From: an uncultured Eubacteriales bacterium
GTDB taxonomy: Bacteria; Bacillota; Clostridia; Christensenellales; Aristaeellaceae
Length of the DNA: 17,126 nucleotides
Assembly (NCBI GenBank): GCA_900540045.1
Contig: UQEF01000064.1
Span: forward strand, 1 to 17,126
Reading direction: 5' to 3'
The position numbers and the translations under genes were made by a program. Of this stretch, positions 1 through 6,704 are shown piece by piece. Every line of letters begins with the position of its first letter. The stretch's first letter is position 1. The notes under the pieces were generated by a model. The model made no database searches and was not told where the DNA came from. It saw nothing but the letters and a program-made list of their open reading frames with translations.

Positions 1-54
1 AGTGCCACCTTGCCAAGGTGGATGTCGCGAGTTCGAATCTCGTCTACCGCTCCA
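1..54 (+). tRNA. tRNA-Gly (GCC), 5' end cut off by window
   Basis: The sequence holds the 3' two-thirds of a tRNA. The anticodon stem is CCACC/GGTGG around the loop TTGCCAA, so the anticodon is GCC (glycine). A T-arm with GTTCGAATC follows, then the acceptor strand CTACCGC, discriminator T and an encoded CCA at 52-54. The D-arm and 5' acceptor strand lie outside the window. It sits six bases before a tRNA-Cys gene, so it is part of a tRNA cluster. Confidence 0.93.
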
Positions 55-59
55 CACCC

Positions 60-134
60 GGTGCCATAGCCAAGTGGTAAGGCGAAGGTCTGCAAAACCT
101 TTATTCTCCGGTTCAAATCCGGATGGCACCTCCA
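60..134 (+). tRNA. tRNA-Cys (GCA)
   Basis: This is a complete 75-base cloverleaf. The acceptor stem is GGTGCCA/TGGCACC, the D-arm is CCAAGTGGTAAGG, and the anticodon stem AAGGT/ACCTT encloses CTGCAAA, so the anticodon is GCA (cysteine). The T-arm is CCGG-TTCAAAT-CCGG. The discriminator is T, followed by an encoded CCA at 132-134. It is the last gene of the tRNA cluster; a terminator follows about 20 bases later. Confidence 0.96.
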
Positions 135-154
135 CCTCATCACCCTATGGTCGA

Positions 155-195
155 TGCAAAAAAAGCCGTTGCAATTTGCAAACGGCTTTTTTGCA
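155..195. terminator. Bidirectional rho-independent terminator
   Basis: An inverted repeat AAAAAAGCCGTT / AACGGCTTTTTT has a short central GCAATTTGCA. The GC core is flanked by an A run on the left and a T run on the right, so each strand sees a hairpin followed by U residues. On the plus strand it ends the tRNA cluster. On the minus strand it lies just past the kdpE stop and ends the potassium operon. Confidence 0.9.
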
Positions 196-203
196 TGCTG
201 TTT

Positions 204-920
204 TCAGGAATTTTCTTCTATGGACTCCACGCGCAGCATGCGGTATCCCACACCGATATGCGTTTGAATATACTGTGTGCCGCCGCCCTTTTCCAGCTTT
301 TTGCGCAGGGTGGCCATAAACACGCGCAGGGATGCAATATCGCTTTCCATGCTGTTTCCCCAGATCTTGCGGGTAATGTAGGTATGGGTGAGCACCTTGC
401 CCACGTTCTGGGCCAGCAGGCACAGCAGCTTGTACTCGATGGGCGTAAGGTGCAGCTCCGCGCCTTGCAGGTACACGCAGCCAGCCGCATAGTCGATGCG
501 CAGGCCGCCGTTGACAAACACCGAAGCCGCGGGCGCCGCCGCTTCCGCCATCGCAGCCAGCCGCCTCTGCGTGGCGCGCAGGCGGGCCAGCAGTTCCTCG
601 ACCGAAAAGGGCTTCGTCAGATAATCATCCGCGCCAGCATCCAGGGCGCTGATTTTATCCGCATCCTCACTGCGCGCGCTGATGACGATGATGGGCGCGT
701 TGGACCACGCGCGGATGCGCGTAATTACCTCCACACCATCCAAATCAGGCAGGCCCAGGTCCAAAAGGATGATATCCGGGTTGTGAGAGGACGCCTCCAG
801 AAGGGCCGCCTCGCCCGTAGCGGCCTCCAGATGGCGGTATCCATGCGCCTTGAGCGTGGTCGCGATCAGCGTGCGCACCGGCCGGTCATCCTCCACGGCC
901 AGAATAAGCGGCTTATTCAT
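204..920 (-). CDS. kdpE: KdpE-type response regulator (OmpR/PhoB family)
   Basis: A 238-residue transcription factor and predicted partner of the KdpD kinase encoded just upstream. The receiver domain (about 4-118) shows the acidic pair DD11-12, phospho-acceptor Asp54 in LLDLGLPD, Ser81 and Lys103 in LTKPF. The C-terminal winged-helix DNA-binding domain (about 130-232) includes LTPIEYKLLCLL and ends with HIGVGYRM, as in KdpE. The start at 920 is chosen because AGGAGG lies nine bases upstream and because it overlaps the kdpD stop by eight bases, which implies translational coupling. The kdpFABC pump that KdpE usually controls is absent from the window. Inference: its target is the ktrBA genes of the same operon or a distant locus. 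Confidence 0.93.
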   Translation of the reverse strand: MNKPLILAVEDDRPVRTLIATTLKAHGYRHLEAATGEAALLEASSHNPDIILLDLGLPDLDGVEVITRIRAWSNAPIIVISARSEDADKISALDAGADDYLTKPFSVEELLARLRATQRRLAAMAEAAAPAASVFVNGGLRIDYAAGCVYLQGAELHLTPIEYKLLCLLAQNVGKVLTHTYITRKIWGNSMESDIASLRVFMATLRKKLEKGGGTQYIQTHIGVGYRMLRVESIEENS

Positions 921-3507
921 GCCATTGCACCTCCTCGGCAGGCAGGGTAAAACGGAATACCGCGCCATGCGGCTGGTTCTGCGAAAGGGAGATCGTGCCT
1001 CCGTGGGCGGTGATGATGGAACGGCACAGCGCCAGTCCCAGCCCCAGACTGCGGCGGCTGTCGGCGGCGCGGTTGGAACCACTGAAGAACATATCGAACA
1101 CCCTGTCCCCCACCTCCGGCGGCACGCCCGGCCCGTCGTCGGCAATGGAAATGGCCACCATCTTGCCCTCGCGCGCGGCTGCAATGGCAATATGCGAACC
1201 CGGAGGGGTATATTTGAGCGCATTATCCACGATATTGACCACCACCTGCACGATCAGCCGCGCATCGGCACGGGCCATGAGCCACTCGTCGGCACAATGG
1301 AAGGTGATGGTATGGTCCGTGCGGCCCCTGCCCACGTGGTTCAGCGCTTCGGTCACAATTTCCTCCACCAGCTCTGCCGACGGACGAAGCGCCATGCGCC
1401 CGTCCTCGATGCGCGTGACGGAAAGCAGGTTCTCAACCACGTTGATAAGCCAAAGCGAATCGTCGTAGATATCGGAATAGAGCTGACGGCGGGTGTCCTC
1501 GTCAAAGTCCGCGCCGTTGGAAAGCAGGTTGCTGGCATTGCCGGATATGGCGGTCAGCGGCGTGCGCAGGTCATGCGAGATGGCGCGCAGCATATTGGCG
1601 CGCAGCTGCTCGTTTTTGGCCAGGACGGCGGCTCGCTCCTTTTCGGCGGCGTTCTGCAGGTTTTCCAGCGCCAGGGCGCATTCGCCCAGAATCGACAGAA
1701 GAATGCTGTGTTCGAAGGGGTCCAGCGGCGCTCCCTGCGCCGCCACCCCCACCGCGCCATAGACCCGCTCGCCGACCCGGATGGCCAGGTACAGGCATTG
1801 GGCCTTCGAGAACGTATCGGTAGTGGCGCCGGCGTGTTTGTTGTTTTTCATGGCCCATATGGCCACGGTGCGCTCATCCTCGGTCAGGAGATCGGCGGCG
1901 GGCTTCTGTCCGGCAGGAAACACCTGCGGCTCCGCCTCCGGCGCGGGATAAATGACCACATCGCGCCCCAGCAGCTTGACCAGCTGCCCCGCCATGGCGG
2001 CCACTACAGCCTGCCGGTCCCCGGCTCGGGCCAGCAGCTGATCGGTATCGAAGAGCACCTTGGTACGGTAGGCGGTCTGTGCCGACTCGCGGGCATGGCT
2101 TTTGAGCTTCGACGCCAGGTTGCCCGATAGCGTGGCTGTGAGGAACATGATGAGAAACGTGACGGGATATTCCTTGCCGTAGACCGCCAGGGTAAATTGC
2201 GGCGCGATGAAGAGCAGGTTGAACGCCACCACGCTGACCGCCGCAGCGGCCATGCTGTACGCCATATGCGAGGTGACAACCGAAGTAATCAGCACGGCCA
2301 GCAGATAGGCCATGATGATGGTTGCCTCCCCAAACCCCAGCCGGTCGAAGGCGAAGCCCAGCAGCGTGGCTCCCAGCAGCGCCAGCAGGCATTTGAGCAC
2401 ATCGGCCACGGTAAGCGAAAAGCGCCTTTCCGGCGCGCCATGCGGGGTATAGCGCGCCTGAGCGGCTCCGTCAGGAATGATGTGGATATCCAGCGAAGGC
2501 GCGTAGGCTATCAGCCGGTCGGTGAGCGAAAGGCGGCCGGGCAGCCGCCTGCGCCCCGCTGCGCTGCGCCCCAGCACAATGCGCGAAACGCCCGACAGCC
2601 TTGCAAATTCCGCAATCTGATAGGCCACGTCGCTGCCATAGACGGTCTCCAGGGTTGCGCCCAGATGACGGGCCAGACGCATGTTGCGCCTGAGGCGCTC
2701 CTGGTCCTGGGCAGAGAGCTTTTCAGCCTGCGGCGTGCGCACGTACAGCGCCGTAAAATCGCCGTGAAACGCCCCGGCCATGCGCGCCGCCGTACGGATG
2801 ATGCGCGCGTTGGACGGCGCAGACGACAGGCAGGCCAGAATATGCTCCTCCGCAAGACCTGCGCCGGGCCCCACGGGTCGGGGTTCAACCCGGTCCAGGC
2901 GGTCGGCGCAGCGGCGCAGCGCCATTTCGCGCAGAGCGGTAAGCTGCACGACGGAAAGGCCGTCCGGCGCCTCTCCCCTCCGACGGATCAGCTCGGCGGG
3001 CTCCACGTCCAGAAACGTTACCTCGTCCGCTCCATCGAATACCGAATCGGGAATGTGTTCCTGTACCGCGGCGCCCGTCACGGCGTCCACCGCGTCGCTC
3101 AGGCTTTCGATGTTCTGCACGTTTACCGTGGCATACACATCCATCCCCGCTTTAAGCAGCTCCGCTACATCCTGGCTGCGGTGGCTGTGGCGGCTGCCCG
3201 CCCTGTTTCGATGCGCCAGGTCGTCTACCAACACCAGCTTTGGCGCGCGCGCCAGCACCGCGTCCAGGTCGATTTCTCCGTCCTTTGCCAGCGCGGGTCC
3301 GGCCAGACGCTCCAGCGCGGCCAGCAGGCGCGCCGTGCAGGCGTGCCCGTGCGGGTCTACCACGCCGGCGGCCACGTCCGTACCCTGCCCTTTCTGCCGC
3401 AGGGCCTGCTTCAGCATGGCGCAGGTTTTGCCCGCGCCGGGCGCGTAACTCACAAACAGCTTGAACCTGCCGCGCCTCTCCGCGGCGGTCCGACCGGCGT
3501 CCGTCAT
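913..3507 (-). CDS. kdpD: KdpD-type sensor histidine kinase
   Basis: An 864-residue membrane sensor kinase, close to the usual KdpD length (894 in E. coli). In order: N-terminal KdpD nucleotide-binding domain with Walker A APGAGKT at 22-28 and Walker B LVLVDD at 91-96; a universal-stress-protein-like domain (about 220-345) with FTALY at 251-255; four membrane segments (about 370-460); a GAF-like region (about 480-615); the HisKA box with phospho-acceptor His645 in SHDLRTP; and an ATPase domain with N-box Asn762, DDGPG 790-794 and GLGLAL 822-827. All catalytic motifs look intact. The FTAxY element resembles the c-di-AMP-binding motif reported for S. aureus KdpD. The start has the ribosome site GGGAGGTGA. 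It overlaps kdpE by eight bases and follows ktrA and a damaged small gene. Confidence 0.94.
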   Translation of the reverse strand: MTDAGRTAAERRGRFKLFVSYAPGAGKTCAMLKQALRQKGQGTDVAAGVVDPHGHACTARLLAALERLAGPALAKDGEIDLDAVLARAPKLVLVDDLAHRNRAGSRHSHRSQDVAELLKAGMDVYATVNVQNIESLSDAVDAVTGAAVQEHIPDSVFDGADEVTFLDVEPAELIRRRGEAPDGLSVVQLTALREMALRRCADRLDRVEPRPVGPGAGLAEEHILACLSSAPSNARIIRTAARMAGAFHGDFTALYVRTPQAEKLSAQDQERLRRNMRLARHLGATLETVYGSDVAYQIAEFARLSGVSRIVLGRSAAGRRRLPGRLSLTDRLIAYAPSLDIHIIPDGAAQARYTPHGAPERRFSLTVADVLKCLLALLGATLLGFAFDRLGFGEATIIMAYLLAVLITSVVTSHMAYSMAAAAVSVVAFNLLFIAPQFTLAVYGKEYPVTFLIMFLTATLSGNLASKLKSHARESAQTAYRTKVLFDTDQLLARAGDRQAVVAAMAGQLVKLLGRDVVIYPAPEAEPQVFPAGQKPAADLLTEDERTVAIWAMKNNKHAGATTDTFSKAQCLYLAIRVGERVYGAVGVAAQGAPLDPFEHSILLSILGECALALENLQNAAEKERAAVLAKNEQLRANMLRAISHDLRTPLTAISGNASNLLSNGADFDEDTRRQLYSDIYDDSLWLINVVENLLSVTRIEDGRMALRPSAELVEEIVTEALNHVGRGRTDHTITFHCADEWLMARADARLIVQVVVNIVDNALKYTPPGSHIAIAAAREGKMVAISIADDGPGVPPEVGDRVFDMFFSGSNRAADSRRSLGLGLALCRSIITAHGGTISLSQNQPHGAVFRFTLPAEEVQWHE

Positions 3508-3555
3508 GCGCCCTCACCTCCCGACGTGCCATTATACCATCATTACGCGGTTTTG
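3506..3555 (-). promoter_or_regulatory. Possible internal promoter and RBS for kdpDE
   Basis: On the minus strand a perfect TATAAT (3536 to 3531) is preceded by TGG, giving an extended -10 element. The upstream region offers only weak -35 matches: CTGGCA at a long 19-base spacing, or GGCACA at 17. It would give a leader of about 17 bases that includes the kdpD ribosome site. It could let the sensor genes be expressed apart from ktrBA. It may instead be chance, because it lies inside an operon. Confidence 0.4.
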
Positions 3556-3661
3556 TGCCAGCTTCACAGACCACGCTGCGCGCCAAAAACGCGTCCACCC
3601 GGCCCATCAGCCAGTAACCCGCCGCCAGAAACAGCGCCAGACATCCGATCAGCAGCGCCAT
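3532..3661 (-). pseudogene. Small single-pass membrane protein gene, probably frameshifted
   Basis: A start codon at 3661 has an excellent ribosome site (AAGGAGG, seven bases away) and lies 25 bases after the ktrA stop. The first residues form one hydrophobic segment (ALLIGCLALFLAAGYWLMG) followed by RVDAFLAR. In that frame translation then switches to AT-ending codons unlike the neighbours and would run to a stop at 3152, about 350 bases inside kdpD, which is implausible. Skipping one base near 3575-3590 (next to GCGCGC and an A5/T5 run) gives AWSVKLAQNRVMMV with host-like codons and a TAA at 3532-3534. I infer a small gene of the ktr/kdp operon carrying a frameshift, or a sequencing error. 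The function is unknown. A genuine long overlapping reading frame to 3152 is less likely. Confidence 0.4.
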
Positions 3662-3686
3662 GCTCAGCCCTCCTTGCGGGAGCTTC

Positions 3687-4334
3687 TCAAAGGTGGAAAC
3701 AGCGCTGGATGGCCTGGTTGCTGCCCAGCACCAGCACCGTTTCATCACGCAGAAGCATCGTATCCGAAGCCACGTTTGCGTTCATCTTTCCCTGCCGTTT
3801 CACGGCCAGCACATTCAGCCCATATTTGCGCCGCACGTCCAGATCGCCCACGGTGCGGCCGGCCCAGGCTTCCGGCACCGCCACCTCCACAATGGCGTGG
3901 TCGGCGTTCAGCTCAATATAGTCAAAGATGTGGTCCGAGCTGTAACGGATGGCCGTCCAGGCCGCCAGCTGCTTTTCGGGGTAGACCACCTCATCCGCGC
4001 CGTTGCGCAGGAGAAACTTGGCGTGCACGTCGCGCGCCGCGCGCGCTACCACAAAGCGCGCGCCCAGGTCCTTCAGCAGCGAGGTGGTTTCCAGTGAGCT
4101 TTGAAAATCGTCTCCGATAGCCACGATGCACACATCGAAATTGCGCACCCCCAGCGACGCCATGAACTCCTCGTTCTTGCTATCGCCGATCTGCGCGCTG
4201 GTCACATAGGGCAAAGCCGCCTCCACGCACTCCTCGCGCCAGTCTACGGCCATAACCTGATGCCTGAGCTCATGCAGCTTGATGGCAATATGGCGTCCAA
4301 ACCGTCCCAAACCGATCAGCAAAATGGATTTCAT
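3687..4334 (-). CDS. ktrA: KtrA/TrkA-type potassium uptake regulatory subunit (RCK protein)
   Basis: A 215-residue cytoplasmic regulatory ring subunit that gates a KtrB/TrkH channel on binding nucleotides. The N-terminal RCK_N Rossmann domain has GLGRFG at 8-13 and acidic Asp31 at the end of strand two (VMAVD), typical of NAD(H)/ATP binding. Residues about 131-215 form an RCK_C domain, which in several Bacillota KtrA proteins binds c-di-AMP. The length matches single-RCK KtrA rather than the double-length TrkA of enterobacteria. The start at 4334 is chosen over an upstream in-frame extension because the Rossmann strand begins there (MKSILLIGLG) and AGGAGAGG precedes it. It begins 19 bases after the ktrB stop, in the same operon. 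Confidence 0.92.
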   Translation of the reverse strand: MKSILLIGLGRFGRHIAIKLHELRHQVMAVDWREECVEAALPYVTSAQIGDSKNEEFMASLGVRNFDVCIVAIGDDFQSSLETTSLLKDLGARFVVARAARDVHAKFLLRNGADEVVYPEKQLAAWTAIRYSSDHIFDYIELNADHAIVEVAVPEAWAGRTVGDLDVRRKYGLNVLAVKRQGKMNANVASDTMLLRDETVLVLGSNQAIQRCFHL

Positions 4335-4353
4335 CTTTATCCTCTCCTTTTCC

Positions 4354-5691
4354 CTATCCCACGGTGATTTTTTCACGAGGCAACTTGGAGGCGCAGGGGC
4401 GCTTACCCGCCAGTGCTGCAAAGATCAGCGTCAGTCCTCCCACTCTTCCAAAGAACATCAGCGCGATCAAAATAGCGCGCGAGGGGCCGCCCAGCCCCGG
4501 CGTGATGCCCAGCGTGAGGCCCACCGTACCAATGGCCGAAGCCGCCTCAAACAGGCAATCCACCACCGGCAGGTCCTCCATGGCACTGATGGCCAGCCCG
4601 CCCAGCAGGAACAGCGACAGATACAAAAGCAGGATGGCCGCCGCGTTGCGCAGGGCATCACCCTCAATGCGCCGGCCGAAGCAGCGTGGTTCCTCTCGCC
4701 TGGAAAACACCGCCGCGGCCGAAAACAAAAGCACGGCCAGCGTGGTGGTTTTCATGCCACCTGCCGTGGAGCCCGGTGATCCGCCGATGAGCATGAGCAT
4801 GACCAGCACCATCTGGCCCACCTCGCTTAGCGCGGTCAGATCAATGGTGTTAAAGCCTGCCGTGCGCGGCGTGATGGACTGGAACAGCGCACTGAGCACG
4901 CGCTCGCCCACAGGCAGCGCGTCGGAGAGCTCAAAAGCATAAAAATATGCCGCGGGCAGCACGATCAGTGCAAAGGTGACGCAGAGAATCACCTTGCTTT
5001 GCAGTCGGTAGGCGCGCAAATGCAGCCCGTTGGTGCGAATGTCTTCCCAGGTAAGAAAGCCGATGCCTCCCACCACGATCAGCCCCGCGATGGTCAGGCT
5101 GACCACCGGGTTACCCGCGTAAGCCACGAGGGATGAATAGGGCGCCCGTACGCCCATAAGATCAAACCCCGCATTGCAAAACGCGGAAATGGAATGGAAC
5201 ACCGAGTACCACACGCCCTGCCCCACGCCAAACTCCGGAACGAACACGATCGCCAGCAGCATGGCGCCCACCAGCTCGATCAGCAGGCTGCCCCGCACGA
5301 TAAAGCCCGTCAGCCGCACCACGCCGCCCACATGATGCGCCGAAATGGCTTCCTGCATGGTGCTGCGCTGCATCAGGCTGATCTTTTTGCCCGAAATCAT
5401 GGCAATGGCTACCGCCACCGTAACCACGCCCATGCCGCCGATTTGAATCAGTATCAAAATGACCGCCTGTCCGAACTCCGACCAGTACAATGCGGTATCT
5501 TGCACCACCAGACCGGTGACGCACACGGCGGAGGTAGCGGTGAACAGCGCGTCGGCAAAGTTGGCGCTGCCTGGCACGCGGCTCGCAAAGGGAAGCGTCA
5601 GCAGCGCCGCGCCCAGCAAAATCACCGTAGCAAAACCGGCGATAATGATCTGCGCGGAAGAAAAATGAACACGTTCCAGGACCTTCGTCAT
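4354..5691 (-). CDS. ktrB: KtrB/TrkH-type potassium channel subunit
   Basis: A 445-residue integral membrane K+ translocating subunit. All four pore-loop repeats are visible, each with its filter glycine: TSAVCVTG (Gly60), SISAFCNAG (Gly175), SITPRTAG (Gly279) and SAIGTVG (Gly391). The intramembrane gating loop before the third-to-fourth repeat transition appears as GGSPGSTAGG at 303-312. The length fits KtrB/TrkH. An in-frame TTG lies four codons upstream, but the ATG at 5691 has GAGG at a proper six-base spacing and is preferred. It is the first gene of the operon ktrB-ktrA-small gene-kdpD-kdpE. Confidence 0.93.
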   Translation of the reverse strand: MTKVLERVHFSSAQIIIAGFATVILLGAALLTLPFASRVPGSANFADALFTATSAVCVTGLVVQDTALYWSEFGQAVILILIQIGGMGVVTVAVAIAMISGKKISLMQRSTMQEAISAHHVGGVVRLTGFIVRGSLLIELVGAMLLAIVFVPEFGVGQGVWYSVFHSISAFCNAGFDLMGVRAPYSSLVAYAGNPVVSLTIAGLIVVGGIGFLTWEDIRTNGLHLRAYRLQSKVILCVTFALIVLPAAYFYAFELSDALPVGERVLSALFQSITPRTAGFNTIDLTALSEVGQMVLVMLMLIGGSPGSTAGGMKTTTLAVLLFSAAAVFSRREEPRCFGRRIEGDALRNAAAILLLYLSLFLLGGLAISAMEDLPVVDCLFEAASAIGTVGLTLGITPGLGGPSRAILIALMFFGRVGGLTLIFAALAGKRPCASKLPREKITVG

Positions 5692-5774
5692 AACAATCCT
5701 CAACCTCTTCTACAGGGGAGTACGGCTTGATTATGACATGGCTCGCATAAAGACAGCATGAAAACTGCGGGTCC

Positions 5775-5804
5775 GGTATAAAGATCGGATTAAGGTTTCG
5801 ACAA
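5775..5804 (-). promoter_or_regulatory. Candidate promoter of the ktrBA-kdpDE operon
   Basis: On the minus strand TTGTCG (5804 to 5799) is followed, after 17 or 18 bases, by TTATAC or TATACC near 5775-5781, about 85 bases upstream of ktrB. A second -10-like CATAAT lies closer to the gene but without a convincing -35. The match is moderate, so the true start site is uncertain. Confidence 0.35.
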
Positions 5805-5812
5805 AAAGCGCC

Positions 5813-5858
5813 AAAAAAAGCCTGTCGGCGGGAGAACCTCTCGCCAGAGGCATCAGGC
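5813..5858 (-). terminator. Rho-independent terminator (minus strand)
   Basis: Read on the minus strand, GCCTG pairs with CAGGC around an inner hairpin (GGCGAGAG-GTT-CTCCCGCC, with bulges), followed directly by seven T residues. It lies about 150 bases past the stop of the DUF1836 gene and upstream of the candidate ktr promoter, so it separates the two transcription units. It may instead end a small RNA made from 5860-6000. Confidence 0.7.
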
Positions 5859-6005
5859 GGTTGACAAGTGTATGTTTTTAAAATCCCATTTTCCGCGTCC
5901 TTCGGGCGCTCACGGCAACCATTGCAGCATAAGATTTTCAGAAGTTCCCCAAGAACCCCGGCAGGATGCGCAGCAAAGCGCAACCGGCCCCCTGCTTCCT
6001 CTCTG
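5859..6005 (-). other. Gene-free structured sequence, unassigned
   Basis: Together with 5692-5858 this forms a stretch of about 310 bases without a convincing protein gene. On the minus strand it can form several hairpins: GCAGG..CCTGC around GCGC/GCGC near 5965-5996, GTTC-TTGGG-GAAC near 5945-5957, and GCGCCCGAAGGACGC near 5898-5912. Longer-range pairing of GGTTG with CAACC is also possible. It ends at the terminator at 5813-5858. It could be a 3' UTR or a small RNA; I do not recognise a family. Confidence 0.3.
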
Positions 6006-6560
6006 TCAGCCGCCTGACGCCTGCGTTTCGCTCTCCTGTGCGCGCAGGTAGCGCAGGTATTGCGACAGATAAATCTTGTGCGCCACCGCAAACCCTGCCG
6101 AACGCACCAGATGGGTCTCCCGCACATGCGTGCGGCTGGAATCGGGCCGTAGCGGCGCGCCGTTGAACACATGGGCCAAAATGCTTTCCATCTCCGTACA
6201 GAAATAATCGTAGGCCACGGCCACGTTAAACTCCGTGCGCCGCTGCAGGGCAATCAGCTGCTGAATGTCCCCGATGGCAATCACCTGCTTGCTCAGGCAC
6301 ACAAAGATCAGATAAGCCGCGTGCTCCCGGCCATAGCGCTTGCCCTCGGACCGGGGGATTACGCCCTGGCGCGCATAGTTGCCCACCATGGTGGCGGTGA
6401 TCCACTTTTCCCCGTCCGCGCCCATCAGGGGAGCCAGCGTCTTTTCCACCAGCGCGATCAGCTGGTCAATGTACAGGCGAAAATCCGGCAGATCCGCATA
6501 GCGCGGCAGGCGAAAGGCCTCGATCTCCCTGCAAAAGGCGGACTCCTCGAACCGTTCCAC
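6006..6560 (-). CDS. DUF1836 domain protein, putative DNA-binding regulator
   Basis: A 184-residue cytoplasmic protein. Its N-terminal half has the features of DUF1836: LPRYADLPDFRLYIDQLI at about 18-35, then ITATMVGNYARQGVIP and KRYGREHAAYLIFVCLSKQV at about 54-92. The second block resembles a MerR-like winged helix, which would suit a transcription factor. The remainder is helical with no catalytic motif I recognise. The start is GTG at 6560, supported by GGAGGAGGG just upstream. It is transcribed divergently from degV with a shared -35 element, so regulation of itself and degV is a reasonable inference. No ligand or target is known from the sequence. Confidence 0.8.
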   Translation of the reverse strand: MERFEESAFCREIEAFRLPRYADLPDFRLYIDQLIALVEKTLAPLMGADGEKWITATMVGNYARQGVIPRSEGKRYGREHAAYLIFVCLSKQVIAIGDIQQLIALQRRTEFNVAVAYDYFCTEMESILAHVFNGAPLRPDSSRTHVRETHLVRSAGFAVAHKIYLSQYLRYLRAQESETQASGG

Positions 6561-6592
6561 GCGCTTCCCTCCTCCATACGTACGGTAGTTTC

Positions 6593-6621
6593 ATCATAGC
6601 ATAAAAAAATTCTCTTGACAA
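6593..6621 (-). promoter_or_regulatory. Promoter of the DUF1836 gene
   Basis: On the minus strand TTGTCA (6621 to 6616), a 17-base spacer and TATGAT (6598 to 6593) make a near-consensus sigma-A promoter about 33 bases upstream of the GTG start. Its -35 element overlaps the -35 element of the opposite degV promoter by five base pairs. Confidence 0.8.
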
Positions 6622-6643
6622 GTATCACAAACGATGATATAAA
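6615..6643 (+). promoter_or_regulatory. Promoter of degV
   Basis: TTGACA (6615-6620), an exact 17-base spacer and TATAAA (6638-6643) form a near-perfect sigma-A promoter. Transcription would start near 6650 and give a leader of about 55 bases, AT-rich and containing inverted repeats, ending in the ribosome site GGAGG at 6691. Confidence 0.85.
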
Positions 6644-6684
6644 GTTTTATAAACTGTATTTATCAGTTTTAAATACTGTTTTTA
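6643..6684. promoter_or_regulatory. Operator-like inverted and direct repeats in the degV leader
   Basis: Directly after the degV -10 box lie AGTTT-TAT-AAACT (6643-6655, perfect palindrome arms) and AAACTG-TATTTAT-CAGTTT (6651-6669). There is also a direct repeat CTGTATTTA/CTGTTTTTA starting at 6654 and 6676, 22 bp apart. Their position over the initiation region suits a repressor site. The protein that binds is not known; the neighbouring DUF1836 product is a candidate. Confidence 0.4.
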
Positions 6685-6704
6685 AGAGCTGGAGGAACTC
6701 CGCC

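Noticed and set aside
2..950. Open frames reading through the tRNA genes and opposite kdpE (2-319 and 123-950).
   Set aside because: They cross tRNA genes and the terminator and have no ribosome site or family similarity.
850..3921. Long plus-strand open frames opposite kdpD and kdpE (850-2130 and 2197-3921).
   Set aside because: They are antisense to well-supported genes, have low-complexity Arg/Gln/His-rich translations and no family motif, and arise from high GC content.
5861..5884. A plus-strand promoter formed by TTGACA (5861) and TAAAAT (5879).
   Set aside because: The spacer is only 12 bases, and no gene follows on the plus strand before degV's own promoter.
5692..6005. A ydaO (c-di-AMP) riboswitch ahead of ktrB, expected from other Bacillota.
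   Set aside because: I looked for its conserved blocks on the minus strand and did not recognise them; the hairpin with U-run lies upstream of the candidate promoter.
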